From positions 1 to 8,262 of the forward strand of contig JADGRN010000058.1 in assembly GCA_017880825.1 (NCBI GenBank): a stretch of DNA of 8,262 nt. The letters run 5' to 3'. Below, piece after piece: positions 8,116 through 8,262 of this stretch; positions within the stretch are counted from its first letter, which is position 1; each line of letters begins with the position of its first letter. The DNA comes from Methylophilaceae bacterium. Its GTDB lineage: Bacteria; Pseudomonadota; Gammaproteobacteria; Burkholderiales; Methylophilaceae. Both the position numbers and the translations under genes were made by a program. The notes under the pieces were generated by a model. The model had not been told where the DNA came from. It did no database searches and worked only from the letters and a program-made list of their open reading frames with translations.

Positions 8116-8262
8116 ATGTCTAAAAACAAGCCATTAGTTGCCATCATCATGGGCTCTGATAGCGATTGGCCGGTGATGCGCGTAGCAGCCGAGATGCTAG
8201 CAGATTTTGGTGTGGAGTATGACGCCCGCGTGGTATCTGCGCATCGCACGCCGGATCTAATG
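8116..8262 (+). CDS. purE: N5-carboxyaminoimidazole ribonucleotide mutase, PurE class I (5' part only)
   Basis: The first 49 codons are present; the gene runs off the window. The sequence has the PurE signature GSDSDWPVM (13-21) near the N-terminus and SAHRTPDLM (41-49) with the catalytic histidine H43 (E. coli H45). The enzyme converts N5-CAIR to CAIR in purine synthesis, acting after PurK. The DW pair in SDSDWPVM fits class I, the PurK-dependent bacterial type. GGAGA (8106-8110) lies 5 nt before the ATG. It is 16 nt behind proB with no terminator between, so it is probably cotranscribed with obgE-proB. purK would be expected next but cannot be seen. Confidence 0.95.
   Translation, partial: MSKNKPLVAIIMGSDSDWPVMRVAAEMLADFGVEYDARVVSAHRTPDLM

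Overview
The window reads as a chromosomal core segment of a Gram-negative bacterium, most likely a betaproteobacterium. The evidence is the order pilD-coaE-zapD-yacG, an octaprenyl-type IspB (ubiquinone-8 organisms), the block rplU-rpmA-obgE-proB, and protein sequences close to Nitrosomonadales/Gallionella-type relatives. That taxonomic placement comes from recall of the families, not from a search. I see no phage genes, insertion sequence, CRISPR array or defence cluster, and I found no previously undescribed multi-gene system.

Layout. (1) Positions 1-872 hold two convergent, apparently copper-related genes: a small membrane-anchored Met/Cys-containing protein (+) and a periplasmic PCu(A)C copper chaperone (-). 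Their stop codons share one TTAA. (2) Positions 432-3377 are a tightly packed minus-strand operon, pilD > coaE > zapD > yacG > PCu(A)C chaperone: prepilin peptidase, last step of CoA synthesis, FtsZ-bundling division factor, gyrase-inhibitor zinc protein and copper chaperone. (3) Positions 3378-3541 are a divergent intergenic region with two adjacent inverted repeats, followed by an unrecognised 106-residue acidic protein (+). (4) A minus-strand tRNA-Pro(CGG) with encoded CCA lies 6 nt behind ispB. (5) Divergent from ispB, a TATAAT promoter drives rplU-rpmA, ended by a strong intrinsic hairpin at 5721-5753. (6) A possibly structured intergenic stretch precedes obgE, which overlaps proB and is followed by the start of purE, cut by the window end.

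Functionally this is housekeeping: ribosome (L21, L27, ObgE), division (ZapD), cofactor and isoprenoid synthesis (CoaE, IspB), proline and purine synthesis (ProB, PurE), type IV pilin/pseudopilin processing (PilD) and copper delivery, probably to cytochrome oxidase. The items most worth a second look are the folded-looking element at 5776-5865, the paired dyads at 3427-3456, a possibly leaderless obgE mRNA, and the two small uncharacterised proteins.
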